Part shown: in pieces, positions 21,631 to 30,746 of the stretch
How positions within the stretch are numbered: the stretch's first letter is position 1
How the letters are laid out: each line of letters opens with the position of its first letter
DNA from: Thermoleophilia bacterium
GTDB lineage: Bacteria > Actinomycetota > Thermoleophilia > Gaiellales > JAICJC01
Direction: 5' to 3'
Length of the DNA stretch: 62,245 bases
Assembly: GCA_025928655.1 (NCBI GenBank)
Contig: JAICJC010000004.1
Span: 1 to 62,245, forward strand
Translations under genes and position numbers: made by a program
Notes under the pieces: generated by a model
Told to the model about the DNA's origin: nothing
Databases searched by the model: none
Seen by the model: only the letters and a program-made list of their open reading frames with translations

Positions 21631-23913
21631 TCAGTCGGCGACGGGTACCGGCTCGCCGGTCGTGACCGGCGGGCGATCGGGCCGGCGCTCCTCGGGCGGC
21701 TCGATCGTGATGTTGGGCAGAGCCCGATCGAGCCAGCGCGGGATCGTCCACGAGCGGTCGCCGAGCAGCGACAGCAGCGCGGGCACGAGCGTCAGCCGGA
21801 TGATCAGGGCGTCGGTCAGGATCGCGACGCCCAGCAGCAGACCGAACTCCTTCGAGACCCGGTCAGGGTTGAGCAGGAAGGCGAAGAACACCGCCGACAT
21901 GATCAGCGCCGCGGCCACGATCACGCGGCCGACGCCGGCCATGCCGTCCCGCACGGACTGGAACGTGCTGCTGCCGTGGACGCGCTCCTCGCGGATGCGG
22001 CTCATGAGGAACACCTCGTAGTCCATCGACAGGCCGAACAGGATCGCGAACGCGATCGGGGGCACGAAGCTCTCGATCGGGCCGGTGCGATCCAGGCCGA
22101 TGACGCCCATGCCGTGACCCAGCTGGATCACGAACGTCAGCACCGCGAACCCGACCACCGCCGAGGCGAGGGTCGTGACGGCGGCCTTGACGGCGACCAC
22201 GAGCGAACGGAACGCCATCGCCATCACGATGAAGGTGATGCCGACGATGTAGAGCAGGAACCACGGCGCCCGGTCGACGATCCGGTTGCCGATGTCCGTG
22301 AACGCCGCGTTCGACCCCGACACGTAGGCGTGCGCCGACGAGCCCTCGAGGGCGTTCGGGATCACGGTGCTGCGCAGCGTCGAGACGATGTCGTCGGTGT
22401 GCGAGTCCTGCGGCTTGTACTTCGAGTAGGTGTCGACGATCGCCACGGACGCCTTGTCGGGCGACTTGGCGTTGTAGATCGGGGGCACCACCTCGGCGAT
22501 GCCCGGCACGCGCTTGAAGGCCGCGTCGAGCTTCGCCGCCGCGTCATGGTCGGATTGCAGGTCGACCACCACCGGGATCGGCTCGGTGAACCCGGGGCCG
22601 AAGCCGGCCGACAGGAGGTCGTACGCCTGCCGGGTGGTCTGGCTCTTCGGCGCGGTGCCGGCGTCGGCCAGGCCGAGCCGGGCCTTCACCACCGGTGAGG
22701 CGACGGCCAGCAGGATCACGACGGCGACCGGGAGGACGTACTTCGCCCGGCCGGAGACGAACCGGCCCCATGCGGCGACCGGGGTCTTCGCCTGGCCGGC
22801 GCGGGAGTCGTCGGAGCCGCGCATGCCGAGCCGGCCACGGTCGATCCTGTGGCCGAGCAGCGCCAGCACCGCCGGCAGCAGCGACTGCGCCAGGAGCACG
22901 GCCGTCAGCACGCCGAGCGCGCTTCCGAGACCGAGCTTCGTGATGAAGTCGATGCCGATGAACGCGAGGCCCGTGATCGAGATCGCCACCGTCGTGCCTG
23001 CGAACAGGACGGCACGGCCGGCGGTCGCACCCGCCGCGGCGGCGGCATCCTGGGGCGACAGCCCGTCGTGCAGGTACTGCCGGAACCTGGTCACGATGAA
23101 GAGCGTGTAGTCGATGCCGACCCCGAGGCCGATCATCGGCACCAGGATCTCGGTCACGGTGTTGAAGTTGGTGAACCGCGCCGCCAGGTACAGGAGCATG
23201 AACGCCCCGGCCACCGCGGTTATCGCGAAGAGCAGCGGGATCGCGGTCGGGACGAGCGCCCGGAACAGGATCATCAGGACGATGAACGCGGCGATCAGGC
23301 CGATGATCTCGCTGCCGCTGCTCGAGACGTCGCCCTGCTCGGCCTCGCCGGTGAACTGGACGTCGATGCCGGCCTTCTCGCCGATCGTCCGCATCTGGTT
23401 CTCGACGTCGACGATGTCGGAGCGGTGGATCTTGAAGCTCTCCTGGTCGTACTGCACGTCGAAGAACGCGATCCGCCCGTCCTTCGAGAGCTGATGCGAG
23501 CTCCCCTTGAGCGGGTCGGTGATGGCGCTGATGTCCTTCGCCGTCTGGTCGATCGAGTGCTGCGAGGCGGTGCCGGCGGCGAGCATCCGGTTCACGGCCG
23601 CCGAGCGGTCGGGCGAGTCCAGGCTCTGGCCGTGCGGTGCCGCGACCACGACCCGCAGCGCGGCGCCCTTCTGGCCGCCGAACTTGGCGTTGACCAGGTC
23701 GGTCGCCTTCTGGACGTCCGACCCGGGGAGCTTGAACTCGTCCACGAGCTTGCCGTGGAAGGCGCCGTTCAGGCCGCCGAGCACGACGAAGATCGCGAGC
23801 CAGGCCGCGATCACCCGCCACGGATGGCGGGCGAAGCGGCCGTACATGCGGGCGAGGCTGCCGGTGTGCGCGACGCGCCGGCCCGCGTTGGTATCTGAGT
23901 CGAAGGATGACAT
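21631..23913 (-). CDS. MMPL-family RND transporter
   Basis: A 760-residue membrane protein with two MMPL halves, each one large exported loop plus a cluster of six helices. The start ATG 23913 follows AAGGAGG at the right distance; an ATG 17 codons upstream lacks one. Diagnostic segments are the charged GLGVGIDYTLFIVTRFRQ in the first half and the equivalent LFGLSMDYEVFLMSRIREE in the second, which carry the proton-relay region of MmpL/YdfJ proteins. It probably exports lipids or hydrophobic compounds. It is divergent from a PAS histidine kinase, which may or may not control it. Confidence 0.92.
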   Translation of the reverse strand: MSSFDSDTNAGRRVAHTGSLARMYGRFARHPWRVIAAWLAIFVVLGGLNGAFHGKLVDEFKLPGSDVQKATDLVNAKFGGQKGAALRVVVAAPHGQSLDSPDRSAAVNRMLAAGTASQHSIDQTAKDISAITDPLKGSSHQLSKDGRIAFFDVQYDQESFKIHRSDIVDVENQMRTIGEKAGIDVQFTGEAEQGDVSSSGSEIIGLIAAFIVLMILFRALVPTAIPLLFAITAVAGAFMLLYLAARFTNFNTVTEILVPMIGLGVGIDYTLFIVTRFRQYLHDGLSPQDAAAAAGATAGRAVLFAGTTVAISITGLAFIGIDFITKLGLGSALGVLTAVLLAQSLLPAVLALLGHRIDRGRLGMRGSDDSRAGQAKTPVAAWGRFVSGRAKYVLPVAVVILLAVASPVVKARLGLADAGTAPKSQTTRQAYDLLSAGFGPGFTEPIPVVVDLQSDHDAAAKLDAAFKRVPGIAEVVPPIYNAKSPDKASVAIVDTYSKYKPQDSHTDDIVSTLRSTVIPNALEGSSAHAYVSGSNAAFTDIGNRIVDRAPWFLLYIVGITFIVMAMAFRSLVVAVKAAVTTLASAVVGFAVLTFVIQLGHGMGVIGLDRTGPIESFVPPIAFAILFGLSMDYEVFLMSRIREERVHGSSTFQSVRDGMAGVGRVIVAAALIMSAVFFAFLLNPDRVSKEFGLLLGVAILTDALIIRLTLVPALLSLLGDRSWTIPRWLDRALPNITIEPPEERRPDRPPVTTGEPVPVAD

Positions 23914-24005
23914 GGCCCCTCCTTCAGGAATCGAAAACAGGCGTCTGCGAGAGCAGAGGCTCATAGGGTGCGCGATGCGGAGCCGGGACGCAGTGGGGGT
24001 GGCCG

Positions 24006-25049
24006 GTGGCCGAGGTGGGGATATCCGTACCTCCGCGCTATACCGAGGCGATGGAGGACGAACGCGACCGCGCGCTGGCGGCGATCGTCGCCAACGTCCC
24101 CGGGGCCATCTACCAGTGCGCGCTCGACCCGGACTGGACGATGGCGGTGATCAGCGACGAGATCGAGCGGATCTCCGGCTACCCGGCGGCCGACTTCATC
24201 GGCAGCGCGCGCCGCACCTACGGGAGCATCATCCATCCCGCAGATCGCGGAGAGGTCGACCGCGCGGTTCGGGACGCCACCTCCGCCGACCGGCCGTTCG
24301 CGCTCGAGTACCGCATCGTCCGCGCGGATGGGAAGACGGCGTGGGTGCTCGAGCGCGGCCGGCAGGTGGACGGGGCCGGCGGCGCGTGCCTCCACGGCGT
24401 CATCTTCGACGTCACCGAGCGCAAGGAGCTCCGGGCCCAGCGGGCGCGGATCATCGCCGCGCAGGACGAGACGCGCCGCCAGATCGGGCGTGATCTCCAC
24501 GACGGCGCGCAGCAGCGGCTGATGACCGTCGCGTTGACGTTGCGGTCGATCAAGGGGAAGCTGGCCGGGGACCCCGAGGCGGCGTCCGCCCGGGCGGACG
24601 AGGCGATCGCCGAGCTGGCCGGCGCCACCGCGGAGCTGCGCGAGCTCGCGCGCGGCATCCACCCGCCCGTGCTGACCGAGCACGGCCTGCCGACGGCGGT
24701 GGGGGCGCTCGCTGCCCGGGCGCCGCTCCCGGTGGACGTGGATTCCACCCTGGCCGAGCGGCTCCCGCCGGCGGTCGAGATCGCCGCCTACTACGTCGTC
24801 TCCGAGTCGCTCACGAACATCGCCCGGCACGCCCGGGCGACGCGTGCGCGGGTGCGGCTCTCACGCTCCGGCGAGACGCTGGTCGTGCAGGTGGCCGACG
24901 ACGGGGTCGGCGGCGCCGATCCCGGGGGCGGTTCCGGGCTGCGTGGGCTGCGCGACCGGATCGACGCCCTGGACGGCTCGATCGCCGTGTCCAGCACGGC
25001 CGGCCAGGGCACGGCCGTCGAGGTGCGGATCCCGCTCGCGCCTCAGTGA
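24006..25049 (+). CDS. PAS-domain sensor histidine kinase (NarL-type HisKA_3)
   Basis: A 347-residue cytoplasmic kinase with no membrane segment. A PAS fold occupies about residues 25-140 (ISDEIERISGYPAADFIG, GVIFDVTERKEL). The dimerisation/phosphoacceptor box RDLHDGAQQRL has His165. The C-terminal HATPase has YYVVSESLTNIARHARA (N box) and ADDGVGGADPGGGSGLRGLRDRI (G boxes). It should phosphorylate a NarL/LuxR response regulator, but no partner is adjacent; candidates in the window are at 54.6 kb and the left edge. The start GTG 24006 is tentative; ATG 24051 is an alternative. Confidence 0.88.
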   Translation: MAEVGISVPPRYTEAMEDERDRALAAIVANVPGAIYQCALDPDWTMAVISDEIERISGYPAADFIGSARRTYGSIIHPADRGEVDRAVRDATSADRPFALEYRIVRADGKTAWVLERGRQVDGAGGACLHGVIFDVTERKELRAQRARIIAAQDETRRQIGRDLHDGAQQRLMTVALTLRSIKGKLAGDPEAASARADEAIAELAGATAELRELARGIHPPVLTEHGLPTAVGALAARAPLPVDVDSTLAERLPPAVEIAAYYVVSESLTNIARHARATRARVRLSRSGETLVVQVADDGVGGADPGGGSGLRGLRDRIDALDGSIAVSSTAGQGTAVEVRIPLAPQ

Positions 25050-25138
25050 ACGACGAACCGGCCCGTAGTAGGCGCGGTACATGTGCGGGTGCGGCGACCC
25101 GAACAGATGTGGGATTCAGCCGCGATCCGCCGGCGCCG

Positions 25139-25999
25139 TCAGCGCGGTCTGAGGATCTGCGCCGCCTGGTTCACCGGGTCGCCGTCGAGCAGCTCGGCGC
25201 CGATCGCCGCCGCGAGCCGCTCGGTCGCGCCCGCCCCGGCGAGAGCGAGCCGCGTCGCGCCGGCGAGCTCACCCAGCTCTGACCGGACGCGCGAGAGCCG
25301 CTCGGGGGTGGTGGCGGTGACGACGACGAGCCCGGGGCGCAGCCCGTCCGCCGTCCGCAGCAGCGTGTCGACGGGCGTGTCGGCGCCGAGGAACGCGACC
25401 CGCCAGGCGCGGGCCCGCAGCGCGAGCCCGAAGCAGATCAGCCCCAGATCGTGAAGCTCGCCGGGGGCGCAGGCGAGCACCGCCAGCGGGCCGCCGCCCT
25501 GGCCCCAGTCACGGGCGAGACCGAGCAGCCGACCGCGGATGACGTTGCTTGCGAAGTGCTCCTGGGCGACGCTCGCCAGGCCGGCGCTCCAGCGGTCTCC
25601 CAGATCGGCGAGATACTCGAGCAAGACATCCTGCAGGAGGGTGTCCAGGGTGACCGCCGCGAGCGCGTGGTCGAACGCGCGGTTGGCCGCGGCTTCGTCG
25701 AAGCGGTCGAGTGCGTCGGCCAGCGCCCGCCGGAGCCCCTCCGCCGACACGGCGGCGGGGGCAGCGCCGTCGGCGGCCGCGGCCGCCCGGGCGGCGACCG
25801 ACGGCGAAAGGCCCTCCTGCTGCAGCGCGAGCATGCGCCGAACGCGCTCCTCGTCGCCGGCCGAGTACAGCCGGAACCCGCCCTCGGAACGGGTGGGGCG
25901 CAGGACGCCGTAGCGGCGCTCCCAGGCACGCAGCACCTCCGGGCTGACGCCGACCCGGCGGCTCAGCTCGCCGATGCGCAGTGTTCCTTCCTCGGACAT
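25139..25999 (-). CDS. carH: CarH/LitR-type B12-dependent light-sensing MerR regulator
   Basis: A 286-residue repressor. A MerR HTH fills about residues 5-75 (LRIGELSRRVGVSPEVLRAWERRYGVLRP in two pieces). A four-helix and Rossmann cobalamin-binding module follows. The CarH signature Trp-x9-Glu-His is present as W137 to E147-H148, and the lower axial ligand motif as ELHDLG with His183. In characterised CarH, adenosylcobalamin drives tetramer binding to DNA in the dark and light breaks it. ATG 25999 was chosen because upstream residues do not match the family. The divergent promoter contains matching 11-bp-phased repeats, so light-induced control of the genes to the right is a well-founded inference. 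Confidence 0.9.
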   Translation of the reverse strand: MSEEGTLRIGELSRRVGVSPEVLRAWERRYGVLRPTRSEGGFRLYSAGDEERVRRMLALQQEGLSPSVAARAAAAADGAAPAAVSAEGLRRALADALDRFDEAAANRAFDHALAAVTLDTLLQDVLLEYLADLGDRWSAGLASVAQEHFASNVIRGRLLGLARDWGQGGGPLAVLACAPGELHDLGLICFGLALRARAWRVAFLGADTPVDTLLRTADGLRPGLVVVTATTPERLSRVRSELGELAGATRLALAGAGATERLAAAIGAELLDGDPVNQAAQILRPR

Positions 26000-26016
26000 C
26001 GCGCCCAGCCTAGCGC

Positions 26017-26069
26017 GTCGAACACACTTTGTACAGAATCTTGACATCGCCGCGTAGAGGTGCTACAAA
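26017..26069 (+). promoter_or_regulatory. Sigma-A promoter overlapped by CarH-like operator repeats
   Basis: -35 TTGACA (26041-26046), 17-base spacer, -10 TACAAA (26064-26069): the best promoter match in the window. Three repeats ending in ACA stand at exact 11-base intervals: GTCGAACA (26017), TTTGTACA (26028) and TCTTGACA (26039). The third overlaps the -35, as described for CarH operators. It drives the DUF378 gene and probably those beyond. Confidence 0.75.
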
Positions 26070-26107
26070 CAATGAACAAAACCTAGACAGAAGGGATCGG
26101 TTCCAAA

Positions 26108-26347
26108 ATGAAGAAGCTCGATATCGCCGCCGCCGCGCTCGTCGTGATCGGCGGCCTGAACTGGGGCCTCGTGGCCGTTGCCAAGTTCGACCTGGTGGCG
26201 TGGATCGCCGGCCTCAGCTTCGGCCAGACCAACGCGGCCAGCCGCGTCGTCTACGGCCTGGTGGGGCTGGCGGCGATCTACCAGATCGTCCAGCAGGCGG
26301 CGATCCGGCGCCGCTGGAGCCGCGACCAGCGGCTGGCCCACGCATGA
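26108..26347 (+). CDS. DUF378 small membrane protein
   Basis: A 79-residue protein with two transmembrane helices: IAAAALVVIGGLNWGLVAV and, after a short loop, VVYGLVGLAAIYQIVQQ. The GGLNWGLVAV motif is diagnostic of DUF378 (YuzA-like) proteins; their function is unknown. It is the first gene after the CarH-regulated promoter, with a leader of about 30 bases. AGAAGGGA lies rather far (about 12 bases) from the ATG. It may form part of a light or oxidative-stress response of the envelope, by location only. Confidence 0.88.
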   Translation: MKKLDIAAAALVVIGGLNWGLVAVAKFDLVAWIAGLSFGQTNAASRVVYGLVGLAAIYQIVQQAAIRRRWSRDQRLAHA

Positions 26348-26397
26348 CCGCCGGATCGCGACCGTCACACCGAGACCACATCCGAAAGGAGAATCAC

Positions 26398-27006
26398 ATG
26401 AAGATCCGCACCCGCCGCCTCGTCGCGGCGCTCCTGGCCGCCATGCTGGTCGTCCCCGCGGCCGCGACGGCCACCGCCGGCCCGGCGAACGTCCATCTGA
26501 ACGGCGTCCGCACGGCCCTCACGACCGACCCGGCGACCACCGGCGTGCTCGTGCGGAACGGCGTCCTGCCGCTGCCGGTCGGCCCGGCCACGGTCGCGCC
26601 GCGCTTCGGCTCGGAGGGCCTGTCCCTGCGCTACGGCTTCCCGATCACGGGCGGGCGGGTCAACTCCTCCACCCTGGCCGGCCATATCAACCACTCCGGC
26701 GGGCTGCGGTTCCTGAACGTCGCGAACGGGCACACGCTCACCCTGACCGCGTTCCGCATCCGCATCTCCGACCATCCGGGGCTGACCGCCGAGGTCAACC
26801 GCGACCCGTCGGTGCGCATGCGCATCCTCAACCTCGACCTGGGTCACGCCAGGATCGCCATGCACCCGCCGATGGTGCGAGTGTCGAACGTGAAGGCGAC
26901 GCTGACCCGGACCGCCGCCTCTGCGCTGAACGACGCGCTCGGCGTCTCGTTCTTCTCGAAGGGCATCACGCTCGGCACCGCCCAGGTGAAGGCCCACATC
27001 GGCTGA
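26398..27006 (+). CDS. Secreted protein of unknown function, HtaA-like
   Basis: A 202-residue exported protein from ATG 26398, preceded by AAGGAG. Residues 1-27 form a Sec signal peptide (MKIRTRRL, AALLAAMLVVPAAATATA). The mature part contains GGRVNSSTLAGHINHSGGLRF in two pieces, a pattern resembling HtaA-domain proteins, which in corynebacteria bind haem; the haem-binding residues cannot be confirmed by eye. It lies 50 bases after the DUF378 gene and ends at a strong terminator hairpin, so these two genes may form the main CarH-controlled transcript. Confidence 0.7.
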   Translation: MKIRTRRLVAALLAAMLVVPAAATATAGPANVHLNGVRTALTTDPATTGVLVRNGVLPLPVGPATVAPRFGSEGLSLRYGFPITGGRVNSSTLAGHINHSGGLRFLNVANGHTLTLTAFRIRISDHPGLTAEVNRDPSVRMRILNLDLGHARIAMHPPMVRVSNVKATLTRTAASALNDALGVSFFSKGITLGTAQVKAHIG

Positions 27007-27012
27007 TGTGCG

Positions 27013-27044
27013 TGTGGGGGAGCCCCGTCGCGGGCTCCCCCACA
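27013..27044 (+). terminator. Strong terminator-like hairpin
   Basis: A perfect 13-pair stem, TGTGGGGGAGCCC against GGGCTCCCCCACA, with loop CGTCGC, seven bases after the stop of the secreted-protein gene. There is no U-tract, which is common for actinobacterial terminators. It would separate the two CarH-proximal genes from the SDR/DUF2867 gene, at least partly. Confidence 0.7.
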
Positions 27045-27059
27045 GCAGCCGCCACTCGC

Positions 27060-28478
27060 ATGCCCAACCAACGCGACATCGCGCTCACCGGGGCCACGGG
27101 ATACGTGGGCGGACGGCTGCTCGAGCGGCTCCAGGAGCTCGAGCAGCCCGTCCGCTGCCTGACGCGCAGCCCGGGGCGGGTGTCCGGCCGCGCCGCCCCC
27201 GGCACCGTCGTGGTCGCCGCCGACGTGCTCGACACGGAGGCCCTCGCGGGCGCCCTCGAGGGCGCCGACGTGGCCTACTACCTCGTGCACTCGATGGGAT
27301 CTCCCGGATCGTTCGCCGACATCGACCGCCGGGCCGCGTCCTCGTTCGCGACCGCCGCCGCCCGGGCCGGGGTAAGGCGGATCGTCTACCTGGGCGGGCT
27401 CGGGCACGAGGGACGGCTGTCGGACCATCTGGTCAGCCGGCACGAGGTCGGCGCCATCTTGCGCCGCGGCCCCGTGGAGACCATCGAGTTCCGCGCGTCC
27501 GTCATCATCGGCTCGGGCAGCCTGTCGTTCGAGATGGTGCGCGCGCTGGTCGACCGCCTCCCCGTGATGATCACGCCGCGCTGGGTTCGCACCGCCGCGC
27601 AGCCCATCGCGATCGACGACGTGCTCGACTACCTCACGGCGGCGCTCGACCTCCCGGCCGCCGGATCCCGCGTCTATGAGATCGGGGGTGCGGACGTCGT
27701 GACCTACGGCGACCTGATGCACGAATATGCGGCGCAGCGCGGACTGCGCCGGCGGATGATCTCCGTGCCGGTGCTGACGCCGAGGCTCTCCGGTCTGTGG
27801 CTCTCGCTGGTGACCCCGCTCTACGCCCGGGTCGGCCGCAAGCTCATCGACGGCGTCCAGAACGAGACGATCGTCCGCGATGACGCGGCTCTCCATGACT
27901 TTCCGATCCGGCCGCGGGGCGTGCGCGACGCGGTCGCCCGCGCCATCGCGTGCGAGGACCGCACGTTCGCGCCGACCCGGTGGTCGGACGCCGCGGCGGG
28001 GGCCGCGGACGCGCCGGGAGACGCGCGGGCGAGCCTGGTCGACTCCCGCAGCGCCTGGGTGCCGGCGCCACCCGACCGCGCCTTCGCCCCCATCCGCCGC
28101 ATCGGCGGCGCGACGGGCTGGTACGCGCTGAACGGCCTCTGGCACGCGCGCGGCCTGATCGACCAGCTCGCGGGCGGCGTCGGGCTTCGCCGCGGCCGGC
28201 GCGACCCGGAACACCTGGCTGCGGGCGACACGCTCGATTTCTGGCGGGTCGAGCGCTACGAGCCGGATCGCCTGCTCCGCCTGCAGGCCGAGATGCGCCT
28301 CCCCGGCCGCGCCTGGCTCGAGTTCGAGACCACCCCGGAACGTGGCGGCACCCGCATCCGCCAGACGGCCCGGTTCTATCCCAGCGGCGTCGCCGGACGG
28401 CTCTACTGGTACGGCCTCCTGCCGATCCACCTCGCCATCTTCCGGCGCATGCTGCGCTCGATCGCCGACCGGACGTGA
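27060..28478 (+). CDS. SDR-family NAD(P)-binding protein with C-terminal DUF2867
   Basis: A 472-residue fusion. The N-terminal atypical SDR has the nucleotide motif ALTGATGYVGGRLLERL (about 8-24) followed by ADVAYYLVHSMG and RIVYLGGLG. The C-terminal DUF2867 region (about 320-470) includes GGATGWYALNGLWHARGLIDQL in two pieces and RLYWYGLLPIHLAIFRRML, a START-like fold predicted to bind a hydrophobic ligand. This two-domain protein is frequently found beside LitR/CarH and photolyase genes, fitting its place here. The reaction is unknown. It begins 16 bases after the terminator hairpin. Confidence 0.85.
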   Translation: MPNQRDIALTGATGYVGGRLLERLQELEQPVRCLTRSPGRVSGRAAPGTVVVAADVLDTEALAGALEGADVAYYLVHSMGSPGSFADIDRRAASSFATAAARAGVRRIVYLGGLGHEGRLSDHLVSRHEVGAILRRGPVETIEFRASVIIGSGSLSFEMVRALVDRLPVMITPRWVRTAAQPIAIDDVLDYLTAALDLPAAGSRVYEIGGADVVTYGDLMHEYAAQRGLRRRMISVPVLTPRLSGLWLSLVTPLYARVGRKLIDGVQNETIVRDDAALHDFPIRPRGVRDAVARAIACEDRTFAPTRWSDAAAGAADAPGDARASLVDSRSAWVPAPPDRAFAPIRRIGGATGWYALNGLWHARGLIDQLAGGVGLRRGRRDPEHLAAGDTLDFWRVERYEPDRLLRLQAEMRLPGRAWLEFETTPERGGTRIRQTARFYPSGVAGRLYWYGLLPIHLAIFRRMLRSIADRT

Positions 28479-28496
28479 TGGGTAGATGAGCTCGCG

Positions 28497-30593
28497 ATGA
28501 CCGGCTGGCTCTGTCGCATGTCGGTCGGCCGCCGGCGCCGTTGGCTGGTGGTCGCCGCCGCGATCCTCCTGGTCGGGGCGGCGGCGCCGCTCGGCACCCG
28601 GTTCGACGCCGCCCAGAAGAACGATCCCGCGTCCTTCCTGCCCGGCGGCGCGGAGTCGGTGCGGTCGCTCGAGCAGCAGCGCCGATTCCCGTCGGGCGCG
28701 CAGACTCCCGCCGTCACGGTCGTGCGCAGAGCCGGCGGGCTGAGCCCCGCCGACGCCCGCGCGATCGCCGCGTTTCGGAGCGGCCTCAACCGCGATCGGG
28801 TCGCCGGCTCCCTGCGCTCATCGCCGCCGCTGCGCTCGCGGGACGGTACCGCCGCCCTCGTCGTGACACCGCTCGCGGTGTCGAACGACGCGACCGCCCT
28901 GACCAACGCCGTGGACGCCATCCGCGGGCGCGCACATGCGCTGCGCCACGAAGGGCTCCAGGCGGACGTGTCCGGCCCGGCGGGCTACTCGGCCGACGCG
29001 ATCAAGGTCTTCGCCGGCATCAACACCACCCTTTTCGCCGCCGCGCTCACCCTCGTCCTGATCCTGCTCGTGCTCATCTACCGCAGCCCCGTCTTCTGGC
29101 TCATCCCGGTGCTCTCGGTGGTCGCCGCCGAGCAGGTGCTGCGGGGCGCGGGCTACGCCCTGACGCAGATCGGCGTGACCGTGAACGGGCAGACGGCGGG
29201 CATCGCCCTGATCCTCGTCTTCGGCGCCGGCACCGACTACGCCCTGCTGCTGGTCGCCCGCTACCGGGAGGAGCTGCGGCGGCACGAGAGCCCGTACGAG
29301 TCGATGCGGCTGGCCCTCGCCGGCGCGGCGCCCGCGATCCTGGCCTCGGCGGCGACGGTGATCCTCGCCCTGCTCGTCGTGACGCTGGCCGAGGTCAACT
29401 CCACCGCCGGGCTCGGGCCGCTCTCCGCGCTGGGCGTGGGGCTCGCGATGATCTCGTCCCTGACCCTGCTGCCGGCGCTCCTGCTGATCGGCGGGCGCCG
29501 CGCGTTCTGGCCGTTCGTCCCGCGCGCGGGCGACGGTGGGGCGGACGCCACCCACGGGTGGTGGCGGCGGCTGGGCGGCCGCATCGCCCGTTCCCCCCGC
29601 CGGGTCTGGATCGTCACCCTCGCCCTGCTCGCATGCGCAGCCGCGGGGCTCGTCACCTTCTCCACGAATCTCACCACCACCGACTCCTTCCGCGGCACCC
29701 CCGAGTCGGTCCGCGGCCAGCGGCTCATCTCCGACTCGTTCCCGGCGGGCGCCAACGGGCCCACCGTGGTGATCGCGCCCAGCGCCCGCGCCGCCGCGGT
29801 GGCCCGGGCAGCCGCCCGGGTCTCCGGCGTCGCGGCCGTGTCACCGCGGACGGAACACGGTCCCCCGGGGACGAAAATCTCCGTCACGCTCGCCGCCGAC
29901 CCCTATTCCAGCGCCGCGCTCGACGCCATTCCGCCGTTGCGGCGGGCGGTCTCGGCCGCCGGCGGCGGCGCGGTCACCGTCGGCGGGCCGACCGCCGAGG
30001 AACATGACCTGCGGGTCGCGTCGAACCGTGACACGCACCTGCTGGTGCCGCTCATCATGGCCGTGGTGTTCCTGATCCTGGTCGTCCTGCTGCGGGCCCT
30101 GGTCCTGCCGGCGCTGCTGATCGCGACGGTCGTGGCCAGCTACCTGGCCGCCCTCGGTCTCAGCGCGCTCCTGTTCGACCTCGCGTTCGGCTTCCCGGGC
30201 AGCGACCCGTCCTTCCCGCTGCTCGCCTTCCTCTTCCTGGTCGCGCTCGGGGTCGACTACAACATCTTCCTGACCGCGCGGATCCGCGAGGACGCGCCCG
30301 CCCGCGGGACGCACGAGGCGACCCCGCGCGGGCTGGCCGTGACGGGCGGCGTGATCACGAGCGCCGGCGTCGTGCTTGCCGGGACGTTCCTCGTCCTCGG
30401 CGTGCTCCCGCTCGTCGCGCTGACCGAGATCGGCGTCGTCGTCGCGCTCGGCGTCCTCGTCGACACGTTCATCGTGCGCAGCATCCTCGTCCCCGCGCTC
30501 CTGCTCGACATCGGCGACCGGGTGTGGTGGCCGTCCCGGATCGCCGACCGTGCGCAGCGCCCCGGCGACGCCCTGGAGCGGGGTGGCCGATAG
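28497..30593 (+). CDS. MMPL-family RND transporter
   Basis: A 698-residue transporter, smaller than the one at 21.6 kb. Two MMPL halves are visible, with the charged helices ILVFGAGTDYALLLVARYREE (in two pieces) and FLVALGVDYNIFLTARIRED. The exported loop after helix 1 includes FLPGGAESVRSLEQQRRFPS. It starts 18 bases after the SDR gene stop and is probably co-transcribed with it. It could export a lipid or carotenoid-like compound linked to light stress; the substrate is speculative. The two MMPL genes of the window are not recent duplicates. Confidence 0.9.
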   Translation: MTGWLCRMSVGRRRRWLVVAAAILLVGAAAPLGTRFDAAQKNDPASFLPGGAESVRSLEQQRRFPSGAQTPAVTVVRRAGGLSPADARAIAAFRSGLNRDRVAGSLRSSPPLRSRDGTAALVVTPLAVSNDATALTNAVDAIRGRAHALRHEGLQADVSGPAGYSADAIKVFAGINTTLFAAALTLVLILLVLIYRSPVFWLIPVLSVVAAEQVLRGAGYALTQIGVTVNGQTAGIALILVFGAGTDYALLLVARYREELRRHESPYESMRLALAGAAPAILASAATVILALLVVTLAEVNSTAGLGPLSALGVGLAMISSLTLLPALLLIGGRRAFWPFVPRAGDGGADATHGWWRRLGGRIARSPRRVWIVTLALLACAAAGLVTFSTNLTTTDSFRGTPESVRGQRLISDSFPAGANGPTVVIAPSARAAAVARAAARVSGVAAVSPRTEHGPPGTKISVTLAADPYSSAALDAIPPLRRAVSAAGGGAVTVGGPTAEEHDLRVASNRDTHLLVPLIMAVVFLILVVLLRALVLPALLIATVVASYLAALGLSALLFDLAFGFPGSDPSFPLLAFLFLVALGVDYNIFLTARIREDAPARGTHEATPRGLAVTGGVITSAGVVLAGTFLVLGVLPLVALTEIGVVVALGVLVDTFIVRSILVPALLLDIGDRVWWPSRIADRAQRPGDALERGGR

Positions 30594-30746
30594 CCGGCGA
30601 TGCGGCCCGGCCCGCATCAGGATCCGCACCGAACCTGCATGCGGGGAAACCACGCCCTGTGGCGGGTGAGAGGATCCACCGATGCGCCGAGGTGCGCCGG
30701 CGCCGACAATCGCCGCGAGAGGAGGATCAGTGCGCGAAAGCCAGCC

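Noticed and set aside
30594..30746. Metal riboswitch before the cation diffusion facilitator
   Set aside because: No conserved core of the NiCo or yybP-ykoY classes could be recognised; only generic GC-rich pairing is visible.
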